The translations under genes were made by a program, and so were the position numbers. A stretch of 45,473 nucleotides of DNA from an uncultured Gammaproteobacteria bacterium. GTDB taxonomy: Bacteria > Pseudomonadota > Gammaproteobacteria > Arenicellales > JAANXG01. Of this stretch, positions 36,166 to 45,297 are shown one piece after another. Positions within the stretch are counted from its first letter, which is position 1. Every line of letters starts with the position of its first letter. The stretch spans positions 1-45,473 of the forward strand of contig CAMYNL010000024.1 in NCBI GenBank assembly GCA_947259705.1, read 5' to 3'. The notes under the pieces were generated by a model. That model had not been told where the DNA came from, did not search any database, and worked only from the letters and a program-made list of their open reading frames with translations.

Positions 36166-37431
36166 GTGAAAATGCGTAACTCGATTATCGTGACGGTATT
36201 TGTAGTGGGAACCGGAGTTGGTGCGTATTTTGCCAATCATGAACTGACATCACCGCTTTCGTCGGCCAATGCCGCACTATTTGGCAAAGACAAGCCCATG
36301 GTTTCTCCGACAAAGCCACGCGACCGTGACTTTTACGCCCCTAACAGCGAGACACTCGCTTCTGACGAGATGCGGGTTATCGCGTGCGGCACAGGGATGC
36401 CGACGCCCCGTCCGGCGCAGGCCGCCGCCTGCTTCCTTGTCGAGCTCGGCAACGGCGACAAGTTCCTGTTTGACATCGGGGATGGCTCGGTCGAGCGCCT
36501 GTTTGGCCTGCAAATTCCGACGGCCTTCCTGGATAAAGTGTTCATCGGACACTTGCACGGCGACCATTTCGGCGGGATCGGTGCGCTCTATGTTGCAGGC
36601 GGCATTGCCGGGCGGTTTTCACCGCTGCGGATATGGGGGCCGAGCGGGTCTAAGCCTGAGCTTGGCACCAAGTCGGCGATCGAGGCCATGGAGAAAATGT
36701 ACGCCTGGGATCTTGCGGGGCGGTTGGGTCAGACGGACGTTCGCGGGTTCGCAACAGACGTCACCGAATTCGACTACAAGAAAGTGCAGGTCGTCTACGA
36801 GGAAAACGGCGTCAAGATCACCGCTTTCCCGGCCATTCATGCGATCGATGGCTCGGTCAGCTACAGGCTGGACTGGAACGGGCTGTCGTTTGTCTTCTCC
36901 AGCGACACCTACCCGAACAAATGGTTCGTGGAATATGCCAAGGACGCGGACCTTGTGGTTCATGAATGCTTCATTGCCGTCCCGGACCTTGTCAGCGGTT
37001 ATGGGTTGACGCCAGAGGCCGCGCTTCAGGTCGGAACCCAGATTCACACAGCCCCCGAAGCCTTCGGCAAGATCATGAGCCTGGTCAAGCCGCGTCACGC
37101 CGTGGCGTATCACTTCTGGAACGGACCCGACTCGACGCCAGGCGTTCATCAGCGGATTCTCAAGACCTATGACGGGCCCCTCAGCCTCGCCCAGGATTAT
37201 ATGGTCTGGAATGTCACCAAGGACGAGATCCGTGAGCGCATGGCGGTGATTAACCATCACAGCTGGAATCCGCCGGCGGCCTTTCCGCCTGAGCCGGTCA
37301 AAGCCGAGGACCGTGTCGGCTATTCGCCTGAGATCGAAGCGGGTCGGTTCAACGTGGACGATGTGCTCGAGCCTATCTACAAAGAGGCCAGTGAAGCTCT
37401 TGGCAGAGAGTTCGAGTATCCAAAGAAGTAG
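36166..37431 (+). CDS. Exported MBL-fold metallohydrolase
   Basis: This 421-residue protein has an N-terminal signal or anchor (about 3-25, SIIVTVFVVGTGVGAYFA). The metallo-beta-lactamase fold is shown by FIGHLHGDHFGGIG, whose H129, H131, D133 and H134 are zinc ligands, and by SSDTYPNKWFVEYA and VVHECFIAV further on. A long C-terminal extension ends EASEALGREFEYPKK. Proteins of this look are often labelled GntH-like from the guanitoxin pathway or RNase Z-like, but no other guanitoxin gene is present and it is secreted or periplasmic, so neither name is adopted. GTG 36166 has AAGAGG 9 bp upstream; ATG 36172 is the alternative. It is divergent from the TolB/TPR regulator, which may control it. 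Confidence 0.82.
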   Translation: MKMRNSIIVTVFVVGTGVGAYFANHELTSPLSSANAALFGKDKPMVSPTKPRDRDFYAPNSETLASDEMRVIACGTGMPTPRPAQAAACFLVELGNGDKFLFDIGDGSVERLFGLQIPTAFLDKVFIGHLHGDHFGGIGALYVAGGIAGRFSPLRIWGPSGSKPELGTKSAIEAMEKMYAWDLAGRLGQTDVRGFATDVTEFDYKKVQVVYEENGVKITAFPAIHAIDGSVSYRLDWNGLSFVFSSDTYPNKWFVEYAKDADLVVHECFIAVPDLVSGYGLTPEAALQVGTQIHTAPEAFGKIMSLVKPRHAVAYHFWNGPDSTPGVHQRILKTYDGPLSLAQDYMVWNVTKDEIRERMAVINHHSWNPPAAFPPEPVKAEDRVGYSPEIEAGRFNVDDVLEPIYKEASEALGREFEYPKK

Positions 37432-37874
37432 ATAAGCACGACCTACAAGCCGATAGAGACAGGCCGGGGAAGCACTGACACGCTTTCCCGGTAGTTCATT
37501 GATGTCGAGCTTCACTATTGGAATACCGATGTCACCGGATCGAGTGAGAGCGATTGGGAGTCGCTGCATCTAAAACCCATTTATTTTGCGAAGCAGTGAG
37601 AATGGGGTGCATGGAAGTACAAACTTGCGATCAGACCCTATGACAGGGACGTTGGAGTGGGTGTGCGCTTCAATTACTCTAAGTACAGGTACCTGCTGTC
37701 AGGTTTTTGGGTGTTGAGAGTGACACCAGAAACCTGAAGTCCCTATTTGATAACAAGGACAAAGACCTCCATTGAGGTTTTGTAATGTCAGGAATCGTCG
37801 GGCCAACTTGACGCATAACCGTTGTGTTATGGTTCGATAGACAGCGATCTGTGGTGGTAAGAGGTACGCGCCAG
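37432..37874. other. Intergenic region before DUF389
   Basis: This is 443 bp without a convincing gene. It contains a nested inverted repeat at 37699-37737 and a weaker hairpin near 37761-37783 (ACCTC/GAGGT then TTTTG) that could act as a terminator on the plus strand. Confidence 0.5.
37699..37737. repeat. Nested inverted repeat (hairpin)
   Basis: TCAGGTTT (37699-37706) pairs perfectly with AAACCTGA (37730-37737), enclosing GGTGT...ACACC. The 39-bp structure could be a terminator, operator or recombination site; no T tract follows and no second copy was found in the window. Confidence 0.5.
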
Positions 37875-38141
37875 ATGTTTTCCCGAAGGGCGAAACCACA
37901 AGGCATTATTGTTGTCGTCGAGAAGGAAGAGCAGCTTCAGACGCTGCTGGCGAGGGGTTATCGTTTGGCCAGCGTCCGTGGCGAGAACTTGCGCATACTG
38001 GTACTGAGTGATACCGACAAGCCCCCCGACTGGCTACGGATACCGAAACAATTTGACCCGCAGCGCATCACTGCGCAGCCCGTTTCCCCGGAGCGCGCGG
38101 GCCGTCAGATTGCCAAGTATGTCTCTGAGCACCCACCCGTC
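37875..38141 (+). pseudogene. DUF389 protein, N-terminal fragment
   Basis: These are the first 89 codons of a DUF389 membrane protein (RAKPQGIIVVVEKEEQL to GRQIAKYVSEHPPV), cut by the IS1634-type element at codon GTC 38139-38141. Its ATG has AAGAGG 11 bp upstream. Joining this piece directly to 40165 keeps the frame (HPPV then AFAVDRGALV), so the gene was one reading frame before insertion. Translation now runs into the IS and stops at 38207. Confidence 0.8.
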
Positions 38142-38164
38142 CTAGCCCGACTTAGCGGATTCGC
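38142..38164 (+). repeat. Left terminal inverted repeat of the IS1634-type element
   Basis: The sequence begins CTAGCCCGACTTAGCGG. It matches the complement of 40140-40162 at 22 of 23 bases, with G/A as the only mismatch at the eighth base. Confidence 0.9.
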
Positions 38165-38307
38165 CCTGAGATTTTGCGAATTTACGCGGTGCACGCGGCG
38201 TAAGTAATTGTTTTGCATGATCAGGCTTGGGCGCAATGGGCCGAGAAGCTCTGTAGTGAAGACCTTGCTTGTTTTCATTTGCGGTGTGAAGTGGATAATG
38301 GGTTTCC

Positions 38308-40083
38308 ATGTTTCTGCGCGCGACCACACGCAAGAAGGATGGCAAGACGCACCGGTACTGGAGCGTGGTCGAGAATCGGCGCCTTGCCGATGGACGCGTG
38401 CTGCAACGCCATGTGTTGTACCTCGGCGAGATCAACGATTCGCAGGCACGCGCCTGGCGACGCTCCATTGAGGTGTTGGACGAACGCGAGGATGCGCCGC
38501 GCACGGTGGCGCTGTTTCCCGAAGACCGCATCGATGAGTGTGTGTTGGACGCGTCGGTGGTGCGGTTGCGTCTGTCGCAGCTGCGGCTGTGTCATCCGCG
38601 GGTGTGGGGTTCATGCTGGCTGGCGTTGAAGTTATGGGAGCGTTTGGAGTTGGACCGATTCTGGTCGCAGCGCTTGTCGCGAAGCCGCAAGGGTACGCGC
38701 TGGGACCAGGTACTGTTCGTGCTGGTGGCGTACCGGCTGCTGTCGCCGGGCAGCGAGTGGCGCTTGCACCGGCAGTGGTTCGAGGGCAGTGCGCTCAAGG
38801 ACCTGCTCGGGGCTGATGAACGCCTGGGCGACATCCACAAGCTCTATGCCTGTCACGACCGGGTACTGGAACACAAAACCGCGGTGTTTGATCATCTGGT
38901 GGACCGGTGGCGGGATCTGTTCAATGTCGAATTCGATGTCCTGCTCTATGACCTGACGAGCACTTACTTCGAGGCGAGTCCACCGTTTGACGAGGGCGAC
39001 AAGCGCAAGTTCGGCTACTCTCGCGACCGGCGCAGCGACTGCGTGCAAGTCGTCATTGCGCTGGTGGTCACCCCTCAGGGTTTGCCACTGGCCTACGAGG
39101 TGCTGCCCGGCAATACCGCTGATAACACAACGCTGCGCGAGTTCCTTGGGCGCATCGAGAACCAGTATGGTAAGGCGCGCCGCGTGTGGGTGATGGACCG
39201 CGGTATTCCCACCGAGGCGGTCCTACGCGAGATGCGAGACAGCGACCCGCCGGTGTACTACCTGGTCGGCACACCTAAGGGGCGATTGTCGCGCCTGGAG
39301 GCGGAGCTGCTACCCAAGCCCTGGCACGAGGTGCGTGCAGGCGTGCAGGTCAAGCTGTTGCCACAAGATGGCGAGATGTACGTCTTCGCACAAAGCCACG
39401 ACCGCATCGCCAAGGAGCGCGCGATGCGCAAGCGCCAGCTCAAACGTCTTTGGGCACGCCTGGCAAAACTCTGCGCAATGAAACTCAGCCGCGAAGCGCT
39501 GTTGATGAAGCTCGGCGCGGCACAAAGCCAGTCGCCGTCGGCTTGGCGGCTGGTTGAGGTGAAGGTCGATGATCGCGCCGCCTCCTTTACCTACGCCTTG
39601 CGCCGCAACAAGCTGCGAGAAGTGCGCCGCCGGGAAGGGCGCTATCTGCTGCGCACCAACCTCACCCGTAGCGACCCTGCCGAGCTGTGGCGTTACTACA
39701 TCCAGCTCGTGCAAGTCGAACAGGCGTTCAAAGATCTCAAGGGTGACCTTGCCGTGCGCCCGATCTACCACCAGCTCGAGCGCCGCATCGACGCGCACAT
39801 CTTCATCGCCTTCCTCGCCTACTGCCTGCACGTCACGCTGGCGCAGCAGTTGCGCCCGCACGCGAGCGGCCTGAGCGCGCGCAGCGTACTCGACAAATTC
39901 GCCGCCGTGCAGATGCTCGATGTGCACATCCCCACCACCGACGCTCGCGAACTGGTGCTGACTCGCTACACCGAGCCTGAGCCAGAGCTGAAGCTTCTGC
40001 TCGAGCGGCTCAACCTCGAACTACCCGCCCAACCACCGCCGAAAATCACCGCCGCTCAGACCCACGCCGCTACCCCCGTGTAG
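38308..40083 (+). CDS. IS1634-family DDE transposase
   Basis: This is a 591-residue transposase of the IS4-like superfamily. It starts FLRATTRKKDGKTHRYWSVV, a typical IS1634 opening. The catalytic triad is readable: D215 in LLYDLTSTYFE, D297 in VWVMDRGIPTEA and E471 in LVQVEQAFKDLKGDL, the last within the YREK-like signature. The frame is intact, so the element may be active. The N-terminal start ATG 38308 lies 166 bp inside the left end. Confidence 0.92.
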   Translation: MFLRATTRKKDGKTHRYWSVVENRRLADGRVLQRHVLYLGEINDSQARAWRRSIEVLDEREDAPRTVALFPEDRIDECVLDASVVRLRLSQLRLCHPRVWGSCWLALKLWERLELDRFWSQRLSRSRKGTRWDQVLFVLVAYRLLSPGSEWRLHRQWFEGSALKDLLGADERLGDIHKLYACHDRVLEHKTAVFDHLVDRWRDLFNVEFDVLLYDLTSTYFEASPPFDEGDKRKFGYSRDRRSDCVQVVIALVVTPQGLPLAYEVLPGNTADNTTLREFLGRIENQYGKARRVWVMDRGIPTEAVLREMRDSDPPVYYLVGTPKGRLSRLEAELLPKPWHEVRAGVQVKLLPQDGEMYVFAQSHDRIAKERAMRKRQLKRLWARLAKLCAMKLSREALLMKLGAAQSQSPSAWRLVEVKVDDRAASFTYALRRNKLREVRRREGRYLLRTNLTRSDPAELWRYYIQLVQVEQAFKDLKGDLAVRPIYHQLERRIDAHIFIAFLAYCLHVTLAQQLRPHASGLSARSVLDKFAAVQMLDVHIPTTDARELVLTRYTEPEPELKLLLERLNLELPAQPPPKITAAQTHAATPV

Positions 40084-40139
40084 TGCAGACCTTTGGGGGT
40101 CGGCTCTATATTGATCAATGACTTGGCGCCTCCAAAGTC

Positions 40140-40162
40140 GCGAATCCGCTAAGTTGGGCTAG
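40140..40162 (-). repeat. Right terminal inverted repeat of the IS1634-type element
   Basis: It ends GCTAAGTTGGGCTAG on the plus strand, the complement of the left repeat with one mismatch. Confidence 0.9.
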
Positions 40163-41750
40163 TCGCCTTTGCTGTCGATCGTGGCGCGTTGGTCACCGAA
40201 TCAACATGGAATCCTGAATTGATCGATGCGGTCCATAGGATCAAATGTCCGGTGGTGATTCTTATCAATCCGAACGAATGGAAACTCGAGGACCGAGCTT
40301 TCCAATTACTGACGCCTTATTGGGACGACAAACACTCTCGCTTCGCCGTAAAGACGGCGTTGACCATTAACCCAGAGTCGAACTTGACCGTGGTTTGCCT
40401 GGCCGATACGCCACTAGACGACGCTGGTCGCGTTGCGCTGGAACAGGATCTGAAGGAGCAGCTTGGACCGCTGTCGAGTGATCCTCGAATCACAACTAGG
40501 GTATTGGATGGTGACGGTGAGGCGGCTTTGTATGACGAAGCCAAGCATTACGACGGGATTCTGATCGGCGTCAGCCGGGGACGAGCGTTGCAGCGGGCGT
40601 TATTCGGGGAGACCAGTGCAGTATCGCTGCGCGATGCCACCCGCAAACTCATCGATCAGAGTGGAAAACCGGTGGTGCTCATCCGTGAATACCAGGGCTG
40701 GTTAGGGTCCACATTGGCGCGCATCCTAGCCACCGGAGATCGTCTGTTTCCCACTCTGGACCAAGGTGAGCGCATCGAAGTCTATCGGCAGGTCAGGCGG
40801 GCGGCGCGTCCGAGAATCGATTTTTTCATGATGATCGGGTTGTCAGCTGGGATCGCGGCCCTGGGTCTCGTCCTCAACAGTCCAGCGGTCATCATCGGCG
40901 CCATGCTGATCGCACCACTGATGTCGGCCATCGTGGCCATGGGCCTGGCGATTGTCCAGGGTGATATCACGTTCTTGTTCCGTGCATTGCGCGCGAATTT
41001 GCATGGCGCCGCCATCGTTATTGCTGTAGGGGTCTTGATCGGGCTGTTTTATCTCGACAGAGAAGGCACCCAGGAGATTCTGAGCCGGACCGGGCCCACA
41101 CTCCTCGACCTCTTAGTCGCGACTGTGTCGGGTGTGGCAGCGGCCTATGCGTTGTGCCGCAAGAACGTCTCCGCAGCGCTTCCCGGTGTCGCCATTGCTG
41201 TGGCCTTGGTCCCGCCGCTGGCAACGATCGGCCTGTTCTTAGGTATCCAGGATTGGTCACTCGCCTATGGGGCCTTCCTATTATTCCTCACCAACCTTGC
41301 CGGCATTACCTTTGCCAGCGGGGTTGTGTTCACGCTATTTGGTTTCCGTCCACCCACGCTGGGGGAAAAGACCTGCGACGGATCAGGCTTTTTCAGAGGA
41401 GCTTCCTGGCAGCGGGTCTGCTGTTGCTGGCAGTGTTTTCTCACTTGGCTGTGCTTTCCGTGGAGGAGATCGTTGAATCCAACATCGAGAACACGATGGA
41501 GGAAGTGTTGATTGAGCATTTCGCCCCGGACACCGGCGCTGCGCTGGTCCGGTGGGAGGTGAACGACGACGACAAATCGTTCCCGGAGGTGTTTGTTCAT
41601 ATCTCGTCACCTGCAGACATTGATCGAAGCCGGATGGGCACACTCGTCGGACAACTGTCGACGGAGCTGGAGACACCGGTGAGACTGACGGTCACACAAA
41701 TCCCGTCCTTCAGCATCGATTCCTTGGGAGCAGAAGAATCAGGGGAGTAA
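40162..41750 (+). pseudogene. DUF389 membrane protein, C-terminal fragment with frameshift
   Basis: This is the remainder of the interrupted DUF389 gene. A cytoplasmic Usp-like portion (VVILINPNEWKLEDRAFQLL) is followed by the hydrophobic DUF389 core DFFMMIGLSAGIAALGLVLN and SPAVIIGAMLIAPLMSAIVA, then several more helices. Near 41362-41370 (GGGGGAAAAG) the frame shifts: one extra G or A would give TLGEKDLRRIRLFQRSFLAA and continue to the stop at 41750. The shifted reading instead ends at 41511. DUF389 function is unknown. The insertion already inactivates the gene; the indel may be a further mutation or a homopolymer sequencing error. An internal TTG at 40189 could still start a truncated product. 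Confidence 0.85.
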
Positions 41751-42074
41751 GGTTAACTGCGTTTGGGATAAGGCCACCATGTTGTTTGAAGTTCGGATAC
41801 TCTCTGCCTTCTCGGTCCGTGACTTAGCCGTAAACAGGCATTTTGGGAAATATTCGGAGTAATCCACCGTGCCTCGGGTTGTGGTTCTTAAGAATTAAGT
41901 GTTCCACTTGGTGATGTTTTTTGAGCGAACACACATACTCAGCCAACTGGACTAGCCCGTATCGCTCACCGATTTGAATGGTTGTCGTGATTTGTACAGA
42001 GATCAGTCGGGGTTGAGTTGCACAGACAGGACTTCCCGCACATCACGGATTAACACGCTCTGTTTTTTGTAGCC
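41751..42074. other. Intergenic region between DUF389 and the IS1380 element
   Basis: About 325 bp of lower-GC DNA; I see no gene and no clear regulatory site. Confidence 0.5.
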
Positions 42075-43712
42075 GTGCCCGGAAATGACTCTTTGCTTTA
42101 CGATTTTCGCTGTTTTTGCACAGCTTAAATCGCAGTAATCCCTCAGCGGTCGCTGATCAGAAGGATTTGACCGTCAGGGAATGGGTGGTTTATCCCGCCG
42201 ATGCCCACAGCGGATGGCCGCGCAGATTCAACAGGATCTGTGCGAAGTCTTTCCTGTACGGCCAGGACTCGGAGAACGATAGCCACACCCTGCGCACCGT
42301 GATCTTCAACCGGGCACCGATCTTCAGCAACTTCAATCGAATCGTGGTGCATTGTGCATTTGCCAATTGAGTACCCACCAGTCCCAGTCGACGAAGGCCA
42401 TGCATCAGCACATAGGCAAACGAGGCAAAGTACAGACGCAACTGGTTCGCCCGCATCGTCGCCGCACTGGTACGGTCCGCAAACAGGTCCAGTTGCTGCT
42501 CCTTTATCCGGTTCTCCATATCCCCCCGCGCACAATACAGCTTCTCGTACAATCGTTTGGCTCCAGCCCGGGAGGGCGGCAGACTGGTCACGATAAAACG
42601 CGGATTGGCCCCCTTGTTCAAATGCTCGGCCTTGCCCACCACCCGTCGGGACCGGCTCCAGGATTTGCGGGTCCGGTACTCAAAGTCCCGGAAACACCGC
42701 GCCGCCTCCCCCGTACGGCCATACTCTTCCCGGGCTTGCTGCATTTGACCACCAATGGCCCGCACCAGCCGCGCATTGCGGGCCAATCCCAATACGTACT
42801 TCACCCGATTCGCTTCACACCAGGCCATGATCGACTCCCGGCAAAACCCCGAGTCTCCACGGATAACAATCCGTGTCTTCGGCCAATGTTCACGAATCTG
42901 TCCCACCACCCGGCTCAACTCCTCCACACTCCCCGCCGCACCATCCTGATCCGACGGCCTCAAACGCGCACACAGCAAATGGCCTCCACAAAAGATATAC
43001 AGCGGCAAATAGCAGTAACACCGGTAATACCCATGGAAAAATCGCCCTTCCTGATCTCCGTGCAACGGATCATCCGTCGCATCCAGATCCAGCCAGATCT
43101 CCCGCGGCGCCTTCTTGTACGACTCAATGAATACATCCACCAGTAACCGGTCCAACCCCTCAGAGTCCGCCGCAATACGCTTGTAGCGACTCTTCTCCGC
43201 ACGTCCAGGCTCACTCAACTCCAACCGGTTCAGCGTGCTCGAACTCGCCAGCGGACACCCCCTGTCCTGTTCCCGTATCCGCTTGGCTCCCGTCACGTCC
43301 GTCCTCCCCACCAGCGCCGCCAGCAAACTGTCCGAACGCAGCACATCGTGATCATTGAGATCCTCGTAACCCAGTGCCAATCCGTAGACACGTTGTGCTA
43401 CCAGTGACCTCACCGCGTGCTCTACGCTCTCCGGATTGCGGTAATCCTCAAAACAATCCGCCAGACGCGGCATCATCCCAATACGGGCATCCACCTCCCT
43501 CAACAGCACACCACCACCGTCCGAAGTGATCCGTCCACCATCAAAACTCCCCACTACATCCCGCCGTCCAAGGGCGTGAAATTCAAATTGTTTGGCATTA
43601 CACTCTGTCTTCATAAGGCTGTTTTTCCTCTCGGCTATAACTCATTGTTCTCACAACAGTTATGCCATGAAAAACAGCCTTTTTCTATCCTATCGGTGAG
43701 AAATGCGGGCTT
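42075..43712. mobile_element. IS1380-family element, ends approximate
   Basis: The transposase is clear, but the ends are not. A right end near 43712 is suggested by GAGAAATGCGGGCTT. The best left counterpart is GCCCGGAAAT near 42077, which shares only a GCCCG core and scattered bases with it. The resulting length of about 1.64 kb is typical of the family. No target duplication could be confirmed. Confidence 0.5.
42190..43614 (-). CDS. IS1380-family transposase
   Basis: This is a 474-residue DDE transposase. SFDGGRITSDGGGVLLREVD at the N-terminus is diagnostic of the family. The acidic residues are in WLDLDATDDPLHGDQEG, IVIRGDSGFCRESIM and MENRIKEQQLDLFADRTS. The frame is complete and of normal length, so it may be functional. 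Confidence 0.93.
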   Translation of the reverse strand: MKTECNAKQFEFHALGRRDVVGSFDGGRITSDGGGVLLREVDARIGMMPRLADCFEDYRNPESVEHAVRSLVAQRVYGLALGYEDLNDHDVLRSDSLLAALVGRTDVTGAKRIREQDRGCPLASSSTLNRLELSEPGRAEKSRYKRIAADSEGLDRLLVDVFIESYKKAPREIWLDLDATDDPLHGDQEGRFFHGYYRCYCYLPLYIFCGGHLLCARLRPSDQDGAAGSVEELSRVVGQIREHWPKTRIVIRGDSGFCRESIMAWCEANRVKYVLGLARNARLVRAIGGQMQQAREEYGRTGEAARCFRDFEYRTRKSWSRSRRVVGKAEHLNKGANPRFIVTSLPPSRAGAKRLYEKLYCARGDMENRIKEQQLDLFADRTSAATMRANQLRLYFASFAYVLMHGLRRLGLVGTQLANAQCTTIRLKLLKIGARLKITVRRVWLSFSESWPYRKDFAQILLNLRGHPLWASAG

Positions 43713-43740
43713 GGTCTGATTCAATTCATTTTCGATTCAA

Positions 43741-43964
43741 GCACCTTGGCTCAGGGCCTATCCAGCAGACTGCGACGGTGGATCATGCTGATATACGTGG
43801 GTTGGTTACCACCGGACTTCACTGCGTCGCGGAGCTGGCCTTTCTCTAGTATCAGGGATCATCGACCGGGAATGCTCGTCTGAGGTTATCCCGTCGTGGC
43901 CGATGCCGTTGTAGCCCGAACAAGGGTTCTCCACACCGGCTGAATAGACCCTGAGTCAAGGTGC
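43741..43964 (-). ncRNA. Candidate structured non-coding segment 3' of the IS110 transposase
   Basis: 21-bp inverted repeats (43741-43761 and 43944-43964, two mismatches, each starting or ending with GCACCTTG or its complement) bound a 182-bp interior that codes for nothing visible. The segment begins 48 bp beyond the transposase stop on its sense side. In IS1111-group members of the IS110 family the bridge RNA is encoded on this side, so this is a candidate. The alternatives are a terminal repeat pair of an unrelated small element or an IS end. A 21-bp closing stem is longer than I would expect for a bridge RNA. Confidence 0.3.
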
Positions 43965-44011
43965 CTGTCGGTTCCCTCCCTCAATCGATCGATCTTCTCG
44001 TCCCGCGTCCC

Positions 44012-45220
44012 TTAGCCGGCCATCGCGGAACGCTGCAGCGTCAGGCGCGGCATCTCCTGGCGGACGATGTCCCAGATAAAGCCTACCAACTCGCGTGCAA
44101 TCGCCACGCATACCAACTTGATATTCTTACCCGACTGGCTGAGCTGACGGTAACGTCCGCACAGGCGTTTCTGCGCCCGCCAAGCAATCGCCTTGGCCTG
44201 CTCGGAGGCGTTTTTGGCCTTGCGTTTGAGATGCATCGTTTGGCGCGCCGGGAAACGGTAGCTCCAGGCGCACTCGACCAGCATCCGTCGGGCGTGGCTA
44301 TTGCCCGTCAGGGTGATCCCGCCTTGCCTGCGGCGATTCCCGGTGGAATGCTCTGACGGCACCAGGCCCAGATAAGCCATCAACTGTTTCGGGGAAGCAA
44401 AGCGACTGATATCACCCAACTCGGCCAGCAGCACCATGGCCGCCAGTTTGTCGATCCCACGTAACGCCACCAGCGCATCGACCACCGGTGACAACGACCA
44501 GCTGGGCAAGACCCGCATCATCTGATCGGTTAGATCATCCACGCGTTGCGTCGCCGCCTTGACCGCGTCGATATACTCCTGCAGCACGATCTGCAACCAG
44601 GGCTGATCGAAGCGTAGCGATTCCAGCCAGTTGTAGTGGGTCTGCGTCCAGCGCGACTTGCCGCGCGGCCAATGCTGTCCTTGGCGCAGCACAAAGGCAT
44701 TGAGCTGCTGACGGGCTTTGCGCTGCTGACTCTTCATGTCATCGCGTGCGCGTGTCAGGTCGCGCATGGCTTCCTGCTCGGCGTCCGGCACCCAGACTGC
44801 CGTGAGATCACCCGCACGTAATAACCGCGCCAGTTTCAGCGCATCCCGCCGGTCGGTCTTGATCCGCTCGCCCGGCTTCTTTGGGATCAACGAGGGTGCC
44901 ACCACTTGGCATTCATGCCCAACCTCGAGCAATTGCCGATACAGGCCGTAACCGCAAGGACCCGCTTCGTAGCAAAACAATAACAAGGCGCCGCCGAACT
45001 CCGTGCCCAATCGCTCCAGCCATTTGTTCAGCGCCTTCGGCTCGTTGGCGATCTCGCCCCAGTACGCAGGCTCGCCCCGACCCGGGAGTGCCACCGCGAT
45101 CGCAAGGGTGTCCTTGTGCACATCCAACCCGATGAAGGCCGCGTAACGGTTCCCGTCCGTGAGTGAATCCACTGCCGCCTTCGTCTGCTCGCTAACCGCT
45201 TTTGCGATAACATCTTTCAT
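44012..45220 (-). CDS. IS110-family DEDD transposase (bridge recombinase)
   Basis: This 402-residue enzyme has an N-terminal RuvC-like DEDD domain (D33 in FIGLDVHKD, E85 in FCYEAGPCGYG, D123 and D126 in KTDRRDALKLARLL). Its C-terminal Transposase_20 domain includes LVALRGIDKLAAMVLLAELG and QLMAYLGLVPSEHSTGNRR, then TLTGNSHARRMLVECAW with the likely catalytic serine. Such enzymes recombine DNA guided by a bridge RNA encoded in the element. ATG 45220 has GAGGGGG just upstream and is preferred to the longer frame from 45268, which would read through the leader hairpin. The frame is intact. Confidence 0.92.
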   Translation of the reverse strand: MKDVIAKAVSEQTKAAVDSLTDGNRYAAFIGLDVHKDTLAIAVALPGRGEPAYWGEIANEPKALNKWLERLGTEFGGALLLFCYEAGPCGYGLYRQLLEVGHECQVVAPSLIPKKPGERIKTDRRDALKLARLLRAGDLTAVWVPDAEQEAMRDLTRARDDMKSQQRKARQQLNAFVLRQGQHWPRGKSRWTQTHYNWLESLRFDQPWLQIVLQEYIDAVKAATQRVDDLTDQMMRVLPSWSLSPVVDALVALRGIDKLAAMVLLAELGDISRFASPKQLMAYLGLVPSEHSTGNRRRQGGITLTGNSHARRMLVECAWSYRFPARQTMHLKRKAKNASEQAKAIAWRAQKRLCGRYRQLSQSGKNIKLVCVAIARELVGFIWDIVRQEMPRLTLQRSAMAG

Positions 45221-45297
45221 GACCTGCCCCCTCAATGTGGCTCTGTGTGATGTGTCCAACCTCAACATAACCCACGTGCGTTGAGGCTGGGCAGGTC
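45221..45297 (-). promoter_or_regulatory. Leader hairpin hiding the transposase ribosome-binding site
   Basis: GACCTGCCCC (45221-45230, continuing CTCAA) pairs with TTGAGGCTGGGCAGGTC (45281-45297) to form a stem of about 15 bp with a small bulge. On the transcript, one arm contains the GAGGGGG ribosome-binding site that touches the ATG. An alternative inner stem, CCTCAAC (45260-45266) with GTTGAGG (45280-45286), uses part of the same distal arm, so two exclusive folds are possible. Read-through transcripts would keep the site hidden. It may also be part of a non-coding RNA. Confidence 0.5.

Larger units (their letters stand above)
38142..40161. mobile_element. IS1634-family insertion sequence, 2020 bp
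   Basis: Terminal inverted repeats of 23 bp with one mismatch lie at 38142-38164 and 40140-40162 (outermost CTAGCCC on both ends). GTC occurs immediately left of the element (38139-38141) and again at the right junction (40162-40164), a likely 3-bp target duplication that shares a base or two with the repeat ends. Removing 38142-40161 restores the DUF389 frame exactly, so the boundaries are well supported. It carries one transposase gene. Confidence 0.88.
43741..45297. mobile_element. IS110-family element, limits uncertain
   Basis: It is defined by the transposase at 44012-45220 plus structured non-coding DNA on both sides. IS110 elements lack ordinary terminal repeats, so the limits given are those of the flanking structures, not demonstrated ends; the true right boundary may even lie beyond the window. 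About 270 bp of non-coding DNA lies after the gene and at least 77 bp of structured DNA before it. Confidence 0.5.

Noticed and set aside
36166..37431. Part of a guanitoxin biosynthesis pathway
   Set aside because: The protein resembles those labelled GntH, but no other gene of that pathway is present and it carries an export signal.
42000..43720. Exact terminal repeats of the IS1380 element
   Set aside because: The best pair shares only GCCCG and scattered bases; I could not confirm ends or a target duplication.
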